Positions 54,444 through 63,757 of a stretch of DNA of 64,000 bases are shown here, piece after piece. The notes under the pieces are model-generated. The model did not search any database and was not told the origin of the DNA. It saw nothing but the letters and a program-made list of their open reading frames with translations. The stretch is from Burkholderiales bacterium. GTDB lineage: Bacteria; Pseudomonadota; Gammaproteobacteria; Burkholderiales; Burkholderiaceae_F. A program made the translations under genes and the position numbers. Position 1 is the stretch's first letter; every line of letters begins with the position of its first letter. The DNA is taken from NCBI GenBank assembly GCA_020355165.1, contig CP070661.1:2555578-2619577 (forward strand), given 5' to 3'.

Positions 54444-56087
54444 CTAGACGTCGATCGCGGCCGCCGATCGGGCCTGCTGGCGCAGCAGGAACTTCTGGAT
54501 CTTGCCGGTGTTGGTCTTCGGCACCGGGCCGAAGACGAACTTCTTCGGCACCTTGAAGCCGGCGAGGTGGGCGCGGCAGTGGGCGGCCAGCTCCTCGGCG
54601 GTGACGGCGCTGCCCTCGCGTGTCTCGATGAACGCGCAAGGCACCTCGCCCCACTTCGGGTCCGGCGACGCCACCACCGCCGCGATCATCACCGCCTGAT
54701 GACGGTACAGGATGTCCTCGACCTCGATGGAGCTGATGTTCTCACCGCCCGAGATGATGATGTCCTTGCTGCGGTCCTTGATCCGCAGGTAGCCGTCCGG
54801 CTGGAGCACCGCCAGGTCACCGGAGCGGAACCAGCCGCCGGCGAAGGCCTGCTGGGTGGCGTCCGGGTTCTTCAGGTAGCCCTTCATCGTGATGTTGCCG
54901 CGGAACATCACCTCGCCGATCGTCTCGCCGTCGGCGGGAACCGGCTGCAGCGACCCGGGATCGAGCACCTTCACCGCCTCTTCCATCGGGTAGCGGACTC
55001 CCTGGCGCCCGTTCATCATCGCCCGTTCGCCGACGCCGAGCGAATCCCATTCGGGCTGCTTGGCGCACACGGTGGCCGGCCCGTAGACCTCGGTCAGGCC
55101 GTAGACGTGGGTGAGGTCGAAGCCGAGCCGCTCCATGCCCTCGATCATCGCCGCCGGTGGTGCCGCACCGGCGACCATCGCGCTGACCCTGTGCGCGATG
55201 CCCCGCCTCATCTCCTCCGGCGCATTGACCAGCAGCGAGTGCACGATCGGCGCGCCGCAGTAATGCGTCACGCGATGCGCGCGGATGGCGTCGAAGACGG
55301 CGGCCGCCTCGACCCGGCGCAGGCACACGTTGGTGCCGGCCATCGCCGCCACCGTCCACGGAAAGCACCAGCCGTTGCAGTGGAACATCGGCAGCGTCCA
55401 CAGGTAGACGGGATGGTGCGGCAGCGCCCAGACCAGGATGTTCGACACCGCGTTCAGGTAGGCGCCTCGGTGGTGGTAGACGACGCCCTTCGGGTTGCCG
55501 GTCGTGCCCGACGTGTAGTTCAGCGCGATCGCGTCCCACTCGTCGCCGGGCAGCTGCCAGGCGAAGTCGGGGCTGCCCTCGGCGATCAACGCCTCGTAGT
55601 CGAGCCTGCCGAGCCTCGCGCCCGGTCCGCCGTACTGCGGGTCGTCGACGTCGATCACCTCGATGGCGCGCTGCAGCCTTGCCAGCGCCTGCCGGGCCGT
55701 AGCCTCGAACTCACGATCGACGATGAACAGCTTCGCCTCGCCGTGCTCGAGCATGAAGGCAACCGACTCGGCATCGAGCCGGGTGTTGATCGCATTGAGC
55801 ACGCAGCCGGCCATCGGCACGCCGAAGTGCGCCTCGACCATCTCCGGCGTGTTCGGCAGCATCACTGCCACCGTGTCGCCGCGGCCGAGCCCGCGGCGGG
55901 TCAGCGCATGCGCCAGCCGGCGGCAGCGCGCATACACCTCCACCCAGTCGCGACGAAGCGATCCGTGCAGGACCGCCGGCCGGCGCGGGAACGCCGCGGC
56001 CGCGCGCTCGATGAAGGTCAGCGGCGACAGCGCCGCGTAGTTGGCCGCGGTGCGCGGCAGGTCCCGGTCGTAGATCGAGTTTTCCAT
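54444..56087 (-). CDS. AMP-dependent acyl-CoA synthetase
   Basis: A 547-residue ligase. [19 protein letters not shown] is the P-loop-like ATP motif, [11 protein letters not shown] the adenine motif and [32 protein letters not shown] the hinge motif. [14 protein letters not shown] supplies the C-terminal catalytic Lys. It is of the medium-chain or aromatic acyl type; the substrate is unclear. It begins three bases after the deacetylase stop and ends 39 bases before the hydratase gene, so the three genes are one operon. Confidence 0.92.
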   Translation of the reverse strand: MENSIYDRDLPRTAANYAALSPLTFIERAAAAFPRRPAVLHGSLRRDWVEVYARCRRLAHALTRRGLGRGDTVAVMLPNTPEMVEAHFGVPMAGCVLNAINTRLDAESVAFMLEHGEAKLFIVDREFEATARQALARLQRAIEVIDVDDPQYGGPGARLGRLDYEALIAEGSPDFAWQLPGDEWDAIALNYTSGTTGNPKGVVYHHRGAYLNAVSNILVWALPHHPVYLWTLPMFHCNGWCFPWTVAAMAGTNVCLRRVEAAAVFDAIRAHRVTHYCGAPIVHSLLVNAPEEMRRGIAHRVSAMVAGAAPPAAMIEGMERLGFDLTHVYGLTEVYGPATVCAKQPEWDSLGVGERAMMNGRQGVRYPMEEAVKVLDPGSLQPVPADGETIGEVMFRGNITMKGYLKNPDATQQAFAGGWFRSGDLAVLQPDGYLRIKDRSKDIIISGGENISSIEVEDILYRHQAVMIAAVVASPDPKWGEVPCAFIETREGSAVTAEELAAHCRAHLAGFKVPKKFVFGPVPKTNTGKIQKFLLRQQARSAAAIDV

Positions 56088-56090
56088 GAG

Positions 56091-57014
56091 TCAGAGCTGC
56101 GCCAGCGCGCGCACATGTGCCGCCACGCTTCGTGCCAGCGAACTGAGGTTGTAACCGCCTTCGAGCGTGCTGACGATCCGCCCCTTCGAATGGCGGTCGG
56201 CGACGTCCATCAGCTGCTCGGTGATCCAGGCATAGTCGGCCTCGACCAGTCCCATCTGGCCGAGATCGTCCTCGCGATGGGCATCGAAGCCGGCCGAAAT
56301 GAAGATCATCTCCGGCGCGAACGCCTCCAGCCGCGGCAGCCACTGCGCTGCGACCAGTTCGCGCACCACGTCGCCGCGGGTGCCGGCCGGCACCGGCACG
56401 TTGACCATGTTGTCGGCGGCGAAGTCAGTGCCGGAGTAGGGATAGAACGGGTGCTGGAAGAAGCTCGCCATCAGGGTGTGGCCGTTGCCGGCAAGGATGT
56501 CCTCGGTGCCGTTGCCATGGTGCACGTCGAAGTCGATCACCGCCACCCGCTTCAGCCCGTGCGCATGCACGGCATGCAGCGCGCCGATGGCCACGTTGTT
56601 GAAGAAGCAGAAGCCCATCGCCGCGGCGCGGCAGGCGTGGTGGCCAGGAGGCCGCACGGCGCAGAAGGCGTTGTCGACCTCGCCACGGACGACCAGATCG
56701 GTGGCCTCGATCACCGCGCCGGCGGCGTGCAGCGCCGCATCCCAGCTGCAGTTGTTCATCGACGTGTCGGGGTCGACCGGTTCGTAGCCTTGCTTTGGTA
56801 CCCTCGCGCGCAGCCGCTCGATGTAGGCGCGGTCGTGGGCCCGGGCGACGGCCTCGAGCTGCGCCGGCGGCGCCTCGAAGGTCAGCAGGTGCGGCAACAG
56901 CCCGACCGCAATGAGATGATCGTGCACGGCAGCCAGGCGCTCGGGACATTCGGGATGCCACGAACCCATCTCGTGGGCGGCACATTGCGCATGCGTGAAG
57001 AACCCCGTATGCAC
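56091..57014 (-). CDS. histone deacetylase family protein (acetoin-utilisation type)
   Basis: A 307-residue zinc deacetylase. The active-site pair His125-His126 lies in RPPGHHA, and the metal ligands Asp163 and His165 lie in DFDVHHGNGTED, with another Asp in SAGFDAHREDD. The GGYNLSSLA near the end completes the fold. Bacterial members remove acetyl groups from proteins or polyamines; the operon with an acyl-CoA synthetase suggests regulation of that enzyme by lysine deacetylation (inference). The GTG at 57014 gives the family start MHTGFFTH and has a GGGGAGA site. Confidence 0.88.
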   Translation of the reverse strand: MHTGFFTHAQCAAHEMGSWHPECPERLAAVHDHLIAVGLLPHLLTFEAPPAQLEAVARAHDRAYIERLRARVPKQGYEPVDPDTSMNNCSWDAALHAAGAVIEATDLVVRGEVDNAFCAVRPPGHHACRAAAMGFCFFNNVAIGALHAVHAHGLKRVAVIDFDVHHGNGTEDILAGNGHTLMASFFQHPFYPYSGTDFAADNMVNVPVPAGTRGDVVRELVAAQWLPRLEAFAPEMIFISAGFDAHREDDLGQMGLVEADYAWITEQLMDVADRHSKGRIVSTLEGGYNLSSLARSVAAHVRALAQL

Positions 57015-57063
57015 CGTTTGCTGTCTCCCCAACCCTGACGGTTGCCCCTTTTGGGAAAGTCTA

Positions 57064-57987
57064 ATGCTGGAAAAGATCCGTCGCTGCGCTGAACAGATCG
57101 GGGCCGTGGTCGTCGGCAAGGACCTGCAGATCCGCCAGAGCCTGACCTGCCTGCTCGCCGGCGGCCACCTGCTGATCGAGGACGCTCCCGGCGTCGGCAA
57201 GACGACCCTGGCGCACGCGATCTCGCTGTCGCTGGGACTTCCATTCCGGCGCCTGCAGTTCACCAGCGACCTGCTGCCGTCGGACGTGATCGGCGTGTCG
57301 GTGTACGACCGCACCACCGGCCAGTTCGCCTTCCATCCCGGCCCGATCTTCACCGAGGTCCTGCTGGCCGACGAGATCAACCGCGCCAGCCCGAAGACGC
57401 AGAGCGCGCTGCTCGAGGCAATGGAGGAGAGCCAGGTCTCGATCGACGGCATGGCGCGGCCGCTGCCGCAGCCGTTTTTCGTCATCGCCACCCAGAATCC
57501 GCTGCATCAGGTCGGCACCTTCCCGCTGCCCGAGTCGCAGCTCGACCGCTTCCTGATGTGCATCAGCCTCGGCTACCCCGAGCGCTCGGCCGAACGCTCG
57601 CTGCTCGCCGGACGGGCGCGCCGCGACATGCTGCGCGCCCTGCCGGCGGTCGCCCGGCCCGCCGATCTGCTCGCGGCGCAGGCGGCGGTCAAGCAGGTGT
57701 TCGTCTCCGAGACGCTGCTCGACTACGTGCTGTCGCTGCTGGCGTTCACGCGCAGCTCCGGCCGCCATGCCGAGGGGCTGTCGCCGCGCGCCGGGCTGGC
57801 GCTGCTGTCAGCGGCGCGCGCCTGGGCCTGGCTCGACGGTCGCGAGCACGTGATCCCGGAGGACGTGCAGAACGTGCTGCCGGTGGTCGCCGGCCACCGC
57901 CTGCACGCGGCGCAGCGCGAGGGCGGCCGGGTCCTGCACGGCCGCGAGCTCGCAGCGCAGCTCATCCAGGCGGTCCGCCTGCCCTGA
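57064..57987 (+). CDS. MoxR family AAA+ ATPase
   Basis: A 307-residue AAA+ ATPase. Walker A APGVGKTT is at 41-48, Walker B is LLADEINRASPKTQSALLEAMEE, and the sensor is ATQNP. MoxR proteins act as chaperones, often in operons with DUF58 and transglutaminase genes as here. It begins the divergent operon facing the deacetylase; ATG 57064 has a GGGAAAG site. The final helical region (SPRAGLALLSAARAWAWL) is typical. Confidence 0.92.
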   Translation: MLEKIRRCAEQIGAVVVGKDLQIRQSLTCLLAGGHLLIEDAPGVGKTTLAHAISLSLGLPFRRLQFTSDLLPSDVIGVSVYDRTTGQFAFHPGPIFTEVLLADEINRASPKTQSALLEAMEESQVSIDGMARPLPQPFFVIATQNPLHQVGTFPLPESQLDRFLMCISLGYPERSAERSLLAGRARRDMLRALPAVARPADLLAAQAAVKQVFVSETLLDYVLSLLAFTRSSGRHAEGLSPRAGLALLSAARAWAWLDGREHVIPEDVQNVLPVVAGHRLHAAQREGGRVLHGRELAAQLIQAVRLP

Positions 57988-58050
57988 CCGCGCAGCAGCG
58001 TCCGCCGAGCGAACGCCACACCGGCCGCGACACCGCAACCGCCTGCCCGC

Positions 58051-59064
58051 ATGAGCATCACCGCCCATCCGCTGGCGATCAAGATCGGCGACATGATCGG
58101 CGGCCGCAGGGGCGTCGAGCACGGCGAGGTGGTGCTCGACCGCCGGCGCGTCTACATCCTGCCGACGCGCGCGGGCATCCTGTCGGCGGCCGCCGTGCTG
58201 ATGATGCTGTTCGGCTCGATCAACTACATGCTGCAGCTCGGCTTCCTGCTCACTTTCCTCGTCGCCAGCATGGCGCTGGTGGCCATGTACCACACGCATC
58301 GCAACCTCGCCCGGCTGACCCTGACCGCGCACCGCGCCGAGAATGTGTTCGCCGGCGACCTCGCCACGTTCGAGATCACCGTCCACAACCCGACGCCGGA
58401 GGCGCGCTACTCGCTCGAGTTCGAGCCGCTGCAGCCGGCCCACCCGCTGTTCGAAGCGGTCGGCCCCGACCTTCCGGTGCAGCCGGTCACCGATGCCGAC
58501 ATCCCGGCGGCGGGCAGTCGCGAGGTCCGGGTTGCCGTCTCGACCAAGGCGCGCGGGCGGCTGCCGTGCCCGCGGCTGCGCATCGAGACGCGCTTCCCGT
58601 TCGGGCTGTGGCAGGCCTGGTCTTACTACACGCCGCCGCTGACGGCGATCGTCTATCCGGCGCCGGAGGACGGCGCGCCCGAACTGCCGATGGTCGCCAG
58701 CGCCGATGCGGAGCAGGAGACCGGGCTGGCGGTCGCCGGCGACGAGTTCGCCGGCGTGCGGCCCTATCGCACCGGCGATCCGCTGAAGCGGGTGGCCTGG
58801 CGGCTCGCCGCGCGCTCCGACGAACTGACGGTCAAGCTGTTCGAGAGCTACTCCCAGGGCGAGGTCGTCCTCGAACTCGGCGCCGTCGACGAGAGCCTGA
58901 ACGCCGAGCAGAAGCTGTCGCGGCTGTGCCGCTGGGTGCTGATGGCGGAAGCGGCACAGGTCCGCTATGCGCTTTCGCTGCCCGAGCTGCGGATCGACTT
59001 CGGGCTGGGCGCCGAGCAGCGCGACCGCTGCCTGACGGCGCTCGCCTTGCACGGCAGGTCGTAG
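58051..59064 (+). CDS. DUF58 domain-containing protein
   Basis: A 337-residue protein with two membrane helices near the N-terminus (about 35-75, including GILSAAAVLMMLFGSINYM), then a beta-rich domain and the DUF58 core ending GVRPYRTGDPLKRVAWRLAARSDELTVKLFE. Two features, GDEFAGVRPYRTGDP and the VAWR motif, are diagnostic. It is thought to work with MoxR; its function is not settled. It ends directly at the next start codon with no spacer. Confidence 0.88.
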   Translation: MSITAHPLAIKIGDMIGGRRGVEHGEVVLDRRRVYILPTRAGILSAAAVLMMLFGSINYMLQLGFLLTFLVASMALVAMYHTHRNLARLTLTAHRAENVFAGDLATFEITVHNPTPEARYSLEFEPLQPAHPLFEAVGPDLPVQPVTDADIPAAGSREVRVAVSTKARGRLPCPRLRIETRFPFGLWQAWSYYTPPLTAIVYPAPEDGAPELPMVASADAEQETGLAVAGDEFAGVRPYRTGDPLKRVAWRLAARSDELTVKLFESYSQGEVVLELGAVDESLNAEQKLSRLCRWVLMAEAAQVRYALSLPELRIDFGLGAEQRDRCLTALALHGRS

Positions 59065-61194
59065 ATGGCCTCGGCGACTGGCGCAGCCAACGGCAACGGC
59101 AGGCGGCGCAACGGCGCGCGCCTGCGTGAGTTTGCCGCCTGGCTGACCCGCGCCCAGGTCTCGTCGGCGGCGCGCGAACGGCGCGACGTGATGGTGCTGC
59201 TGCTGGCAGTGGCGCTGGTTGCCGTGCCGCACTTCGAGCATCTGCCGTTCTGGGCGATCGGCGTGGTCGGCCTGCTGTGGAGCTGGCGCGCCTGGATCAC
59301 CCTGCGCAACCTGCCGCTGCCGGGCCGCGTGGCGATGCTGCCGCTGCTGGCGATCGCCGCCGGCGCGGTCTGGCTGCACTACCGCACCGTGCTGGGCCGC
59401 GAGGCCGGTGTGACCTTCCTGCTGCTGCTGCTGGCGCTGAAGCTGCTGGAGATGCGGGCCACCCGCGACGTGTTCGTGGTCGTGTTCCTGTGCTTCTTCA
59501 TCCTGCTGACGCAGTTCCTGCACAGCCAGGCGCTGCCGGTGGCGCTGATGACGCTCGGCGCCGTGCTGGCGCTGTTCTTCGTGCTGGTCAGCGTCAGCCT
59601 GAAGGCCGACGACCTGCCGGCCGGGCGCAAGCTGCGCCTGGTCGCGGTGATCGCCGTGAAGGCGGTGCCGCTCACCGTCGTGCTGTTCCTGCTCTTCCCG
59701 CGGCTGGAGAACCCCCTCTGGGGCCTGCCGCGCGACGCCTTCTCCGGCGGCACCGGCCTGTCCAACTCCATGTCGCCGGGCGGCATCAGCCGCCTGCTGC
59801 AGTCGGAGGCGATCGCCTTTCGCGTGCGCTTCGCCGGCACGCCGCCGGAGGGCCAGCGCCTTTACTGGCGCGGACCGGTGTTCGGCAGCTTCGACGGGCG
59901 CACCTGGTCGCCGCTGAGCAGACGGTCGGGCGCCTCGCCGCCGCTGCGCATCGATGCCGATCCGGCCTCGGCGGTCGAGTACGCGGTCACCCTCGAGCCC
60001 AGCCAGCGCGACTGGCTGTTCGCGCTGGAAATGCCCTCCAGCCTGCCGGAGCATGCCGAGCTTCGTCCGCGGGCGACCAGCGAGGGCCAGCTGCTCGCCG
60101 GGCGGGTGATCACGACCCGCACCCGTTACGACGCCCGCTCCTTCACGCGCTTCACTTTCGGCATCAACGAGACCGAGCAGTCGCTGCGCAACTGGCTGGC
60201 GCTGCCGGCAGACTTCAACCCGCGAACGATGCAGTTTGCCGCCGACCTGCGCCGGCGTCTCGAGGCCAGCGCCGGCACGATCGACCGCTCGCGGGACGAC
60301 CAGCGCATCGTCGACGCCGTGCTCGACCACTTCCGCAACGGCGGTTTCCGCTACACGCTGGAGCCACCGCTGCTCGGCCGTGATTCGGTCGACGACTTCA
60401 TGTTCGGCAGCCGGCTCGGCTTCTGCGAGCATTACGCGTCGGCGTTCGTCGTGCTGATGCGCGCACTCGATGTCCCGGCGCGCGTCGTCACCGGCTATCA
60501 GGGTGGCGAGATCAATCCGGTCGACGGTTTCATGACCGTCCGCCAGTCCGATGCGCACGCCTGGGCGGAAGCGTGGCTGAACGGAAGAGGCTGGACGCGG
60601 ATCGACCCGACCGCGGTGGTTGCGCCGGTGCGAATCGAACAGGGCCTGCGCGAGCTGGCCCGGCAGTCGGGTGTCGATCCGCTGTTCACCATCGGCGGCA
60701 GCGCCGATGCCGGCTGGATGCGCCTGCTCCGGCGTCTGCGCTTCAACTGGGAAGCGGTCGAGAACTCGTGGAACCAATGGGTGCTCACCTACTCGGTGCA
60801 GCAACAGATGAATCTGCTCGACCGCCTCGGCTTCGCACCGGACTGGCGGGTCCTCGGCGTCCTGCTGGCGCTGCTCGGATCCATCATCGCGACGGTGCTG
60901 GCGGTCGTTTCGCTCAGGCATCGCGTGCGGCGCGATCCCCTCGCCGAGCTGGAGAACCGCTTCCGCACGCGACTGGAGCACGCCGGTGTGAAGTGCCAGG
61001 CCACCGACGGGCTGCGCGTGCTCGCCGGCCGCCTGGCGAGAGAGCTGACCCCGGCGTCGCGCGGCGAGGCCGAGGCGATCATCCGCCTGCTGGAGCGCTG
61101 GCGCTATTCGCCGGCCAGCGCCAGCGTGCCTGCCGTGGCGATCCGCCGCCTGCGCGCCCGCGTGCGCCGATTCCGGGTCCGCTTCGCCGATTGA
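59065..61194 (+). CDS. tgpA: TgpA-like transglutaminase membrane protein
   Basis: A 709-residue protein. Several N-terminal membrane helices (about residues 40-215) precede a periplasmic transglutaminase core. The catalytic triad is Cys454 (GFCEHYAS), His498 (SDAHAWAEAW) and Asp514 (RIDPTAV). A further helix near 590-615 and a cytoplasmic DUF4129-like tail end the protein. TgpA of Pseudomonas is essential, and its likely target is the envelope. The ATG directly follows the DUF58 stop. The order moxR-DUF58-tgpA is the usual one. Confidence 0.92.
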   Translation: MASATGAANGNGRRRNGARLREFAAWLTRAQVSSAARERRDVMVLLLAVALVAVPHFEHLPFWAIGVVGLLWSWRAWITLRNLPLPGRVAMLPLLAIAAGAVWLHYRTVLGREAGVTFLLLLLALKLLEMRATRDVFVVVFLCFFILLTQFLHSQALPVALMTLGAVLALFFVLVSVSLKADDLPAGRKLRLVAVIAVKAVPLTVVLFLLFPRLENPLWGLPRDAFSGGTGLSNSMSPGGISRLLQSEAIAFRVRFAGTPPEGQRLYWRGPVFGSFDGRTWSPLSRRSGASPPLRIDADPASAVEYAVTLEPSQRDWLFALEMPSSLPEHAELRPRATSEGQLLAGRVITTRTRYDARSFTRFTFGINETEQSLRNWLALPADFNPRTMQFAADLRRRLEASAGTIDRSRDDQRIVDAVLDHFRNGGFRYTLEPPLLGRDSVDDFMFGSRLGFCEHYASAFVVLMRALDVPARVVTGYQGGEINPVDGFMTVRQSDAHAWAEAWLNGRGWTRIDPTAVVAPVRIEQGLRELARQSGVDPLFTIGGSADAGWMRLLRRLRFNWEAVENSWNQWVLTYSVQQQMNLLDRLGFAPDWRVLGVLLALLGSIIATVLAVVSLRHRVRRDPLAELENRFRTRLEHAGVKCQATDGLRVLAGRLARELTPASRGEAEAIIRLLERWRYSPASASVPAVAIRRLRARVRRFRVRFAD

Positions 61195-61240
61195 GCGCGA
61201 CGCGATAGGCTGCGTCACCGCGACGTAGACGGCCGCTCCG

Positions 61241-62299
61241 GTGCACAACCACAACAGATTAGGACGCAGGAAGCTGCTGCTCGGCGCGCTGTCGCTGGCG
61301 GCAGGCACCGGCCATTCGCGACAGCCTGCTGCGGGGCCGTACGCCGGGCGTGCCGACGTCGCGGCATTCGTCGATGCGCTCGTCGTCGAGCACGGCGTCC
61401 CGCGAGGCTGGGCCGAGCGGGTGCTGGCCAGCGGCCGCCGTTCGGCGCGGGCCGAGCAGCTGATGACGCCGAGCCTGACGCCGCCGCCGCGCGACTGGCG
61501 GCGCTACCGCCAGCGCGCCCTCGGCGAGGCGCGACTGCGCGAAGCGATCGCCTTCCGGAGCACGCACCGCGCCACGCTGGCGCGCGCCGACGACGACTTC
61601 GGCGTGCCAGCGGAAATCGTGGTGGCGATCATCGGCATCGAAAGCTCCTTCGGCCGCGTGATGGGCAGCTTCCGCACCCTCGACGTATTGCTGACGCTGG
61701 CCTTCGACTACCCGCGCCGGGCCTCCTTCTATCGCGAGGAACTGGCGCACTTCCTGGCGCTGGGCCACCAGGGCCGCCTCGACGTGCTCGGGCAGACCGG
61801 GTCGTTCGCCGGCGCCATCGGCCTGCCGCAGTTCATGCCCAGTTCGATCAGGCGCTTCGCGCTCGACTACGACGGCAACGGCCGCGTCGACCTCGCCCGC
61901 TCCGCGGCCGATGCGATCGGCTCGGTGGCCAGCTACCTGCAGGGGCACGGCTGGCGGCGCGGGCTGCCGGTGATGTTCGATGCGATTGCCAACGAGGCGA
62001 TCGCCGATCAGCTGGGTCGTGGCATCGCGGCGGTGCATGCCTGGGCAGACGTGGCCGACCTGGGCGTGCGCATCGACGGCTACCTGCCGCCCGAAACGCA
62101 GGTGGTGCTGCTCGACCTGCCGTACCAGCAGGAGGACGACAGCACCAACGTCGAATACCGGATCGGCACCGCCAATCTGGCGACGATCCTGCACTACAAC
62201 CGCAGCTACTTCTACGCCGCCGCGGTGGCGGAGTTCGCCGCGGCGCTGCGCGCCCTGGACCAAGCGCCGCCGGTGCCGCCCGATCCGCAGTCCGGCTGA
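61241..62299 (+). CDS. mltB: membrane-bound lytic murein transglycosylase B
   Basis: A 352-residue periplasmic glycosidase that cleaves glycan strands without water, leaving 1,6-anhydro ends. The catalytic Glu134 is in IGIESSFGR, followed by FAGAIGLPQFMPSSIRRFALDYDGNGRVDL, the signature of MltB. The start is GTG. An N-terminal RRKLLLGALSLAAG looks like a Tat- or Sec-type signal; no lipobox Cys is seen, so it is soluble or anchored by the signal. It follows tgpA by 46 bases in the same direction, which suggests cell-wall remodelling as the operon theme. Confidence 0.9.
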   Translation: MHNHNRLGRRKLLLGALSLAAGTGHSRQPAAGPYAGRADVAAFVDALVVEHGVPRGWAERVLASGRRSARAEQLMTPSLTPPPRDWRRYRQRALGEARLREAIAFRSTHRATLARADDDFGVPAEIVVAIIGIESSFGRVMGSFRTLDVLLTLAFDYPRRASFYREELAHFLALGHQGRLDVLGQTGSFAGAIGLPQFMPSSIRRFALDYDGNGRVDLARSAADAIGSVASYLQGHGWRRGLPVMFDAIANEAIADQLGRGIAAVHAWADVADLGVRIDGYLPPETQVVLLDLPYQQEDDSTNVEYRIGTANLATILHYNRSYFYAAAVAEFAAALRALDQAPPVPPDPQSG

Positions 62300-62316
62300 G
62301 CTGCCCCGACGGGCCC

Positions 62317-62964
62317 TCAATCCGGCGGCATGTCGGGCTGCCGGCTGGGCTGCGCGTCGACGAACTCCGGCAGTCGCATGCAGGCATCGAAGATCCGCAT
62401 CACCGTCGGCACGTGGTCGAGCCGGCAGTCGAAACGCCGTCCATTGAAGATCTGCGGCACCAGCAGCACGTCGGCGATCGTCACCGCCTCGCCGAGAACG
62501 TAACGCCCGCAGCGCCCTTGCGCGACGAGCTGCGCCTCGATCTGCGCCAGTCCCTGCTCGATCCAGTACCGGTACCAGGCGTTCTTCGCCTCCTCGCCCT
62601 GGCCGAGGGTCTTGGTCAGGTAACGCAGCACGCGCAGGTTGTTAAGAGGATGGATCTCGCAGGCGATCGCCAGCGCGACGCTGCGCACGTAGGCACGATC
62701 GAGCGGATCGTGCGGCAGCAGCGGCGGCTGCGGGTACTTCTCTTCGAGGTATTCGACGATCGCCAGCGATTGCGTCAGCACCGCGCCGTCGTGCTCCAGC
62801 ACCGGGACCAGCTCGGCCGGATTCAGCCCGCGGAAGGCCTCCCTGAACTGCTCGCCATGCACCAGGTCGACCGGGACGTACTCGTAGGGCAGCCCCTTCA
62901 GGTTCAGGGCGATGCGGACGCGGAACGACGCCGACGAGCGCGCCGCCGAATGCAGTCTCATCAT
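62317..62964 (-). CDS. maleylacetoacetate/maleylpyruvate isomerase, GST zeta type
   Basis: A 215-residue glutathione S-transferase-like isomerase. SAARSSASFRVRIALNLKG is the zeta-class glutathione site (SSxS motif), and LTQSLAIVEYLEE and YVLGEAVTIADVLLVPQIFN follow. It converts the cis ring-fission product to the fumaryl form. The partner hydrolase gene lies immediately upstream. A GGGGGA site precedes the two adjacent ATGs; the first was taken. Whether it acts in the tyrosine or gentisate route cannot be told, as no dioxygenase is nearby. Confidence 0.88.
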   Translation of the reverse strand: MMRLHSAARSSASFRVRIALNLKGLPYEYVPVDLVHGEQFREAFRGLNPAELVPVLEHDGAVLTQSLAIVEYLEEKYPQPPLLPHDPLDRAYVRSVALAIACEIHPLNNLRVLRYLTKTLGQGEEAKNAWYRYWIEQGLAQIEAQLVAQGRCGRYVLGEAVTIADVLLVPQIFNGRRFDCRLDHVPTVMRIFDACMRLPEFVDAQPSRQPDMPPD

Positions 62965-62993
62965 CGGTCCCCCGCGCCGGCGGCGAAGCCGCG

Positions 62994-63701
62994 TCAGTCC
63001 CGCGCCGGCGGCGCGATCTTCACGCGCAGGGCGCCGACGCCGTCGACACCGCCCTCCAGAACGTCGCCGGGAACGACCGCGGCAACGCCCTCGGGCGTGC
63101 CGGTGAAGATCAGGTCGCCGGGCATCAGCTCGAAGTACTTCGACAGGTGCTCGATCGTCTCGTTGACGTTCCAGATCATCTTCGACAGGTCGGCTTCCTG
63201 GCGGATCTGGCCGTTGACCTTGAGCCAGATCCGCCCGCGCGTGAGCTCGCCGGTCCGCCCGATCGGCGTGATGCTGCTGATCGGCGCCGAGAAGTCGAAA
63301 CCCTTGCCGATCTCCCACGGCCGCCCGAGCTTCTTCGCCTCGCCCTGCAGGTCGCGCCGCGTCATGTCCAGGCCCGCCGCGTAGCCCCAGATGTGCGCCG
63401 CCGCATTGGCCGCCGCCAGCTGACGGCCGCGCCTGCCGATGGCCACGACCAGTTCCATCTCGTGATGCAGGTTCTGCGTGCCCGGTGGATAGGGCATCTC
63501 CCCGGTGCCCTCGGCCACCGGCAGCAGCGCATCGGCCGGCTTGGCGAAGAAGAACGGCGGCTCGCGGCCGGTGAAGCCCATCTCCTTGGCGTGCTCCTCG
63601 TAGTTTCGGCCGACGCAGTAGATGCGGTGCACCGGGAACAGGTCGATCGAGCCGGCAACGGGTACGACCGCCTGCGGCGGCGCCGGGAACACGTAGGCCA
63701 T
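62994..63701 (-). CDS. fumarylacetoacetate hydrolase family protein (fumarylpyruvate hydrolase-like)
   Basis: A 235-residue FAH-fold hydrolase. [16 protein letters not shown] is the family start, [17 protein letters not shown] the metal site (Glu-x-Glu), and [22 protein letters not shown] the conserved end. The short length fits fumarylpyruvate hydrolases (NagK type) better than full fumarylacetoacetases. GGAGAAG precedes ATG 63701. It lies 29 bases before the isomerase gene, and the two form an aromatic ring-cleavage pair. Confidence 0.9.
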   Translation of the reverse strand: MAYVFPAPPQAVVPVAGSIDLFPVHRIYCVGRNYEEHAKEMGFTGREPPFFFAKPADALLPVAEGTGEMPYPPGTQNLHHEMELVVAIGRRGRQLAAANAAAHIWGYAAGLDMTRRDLQGEAKKLGRPWEIGKGFDFSAPISSITPIGRTGELTRGRIWLKVNGQIRQEADLSKMIWNVNETIEHLSKYFELMPGDLIFTGTPEGVAAVVPGDVLEGGVDGVGALRVKIAPPARD

Positions 63702-63757
63702 GACTGTCTTCTCCACGCGAGGCTGTTGTCGCGCGCCGGATTATGCGCGACGCCGCG

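Noticed and set aside
52716..57038. A 1440-codon open frame on the plus strand across the hydratase, synthetase and deacetylase genes
   Set aside because: All three minus-strand genes have clear families, ribosome sites and tight spacing. The plus-strand translation is low-complexity Arg/His/Asp/Val sequence with no motif.
57808..61308. A 1166-codon open frame on the minus strand opposite moxR, DUF58 and tgpA
   Set aside because: The plus-strand genes are well supported with catalytic residues in place. The other frame has no recognisable protein.
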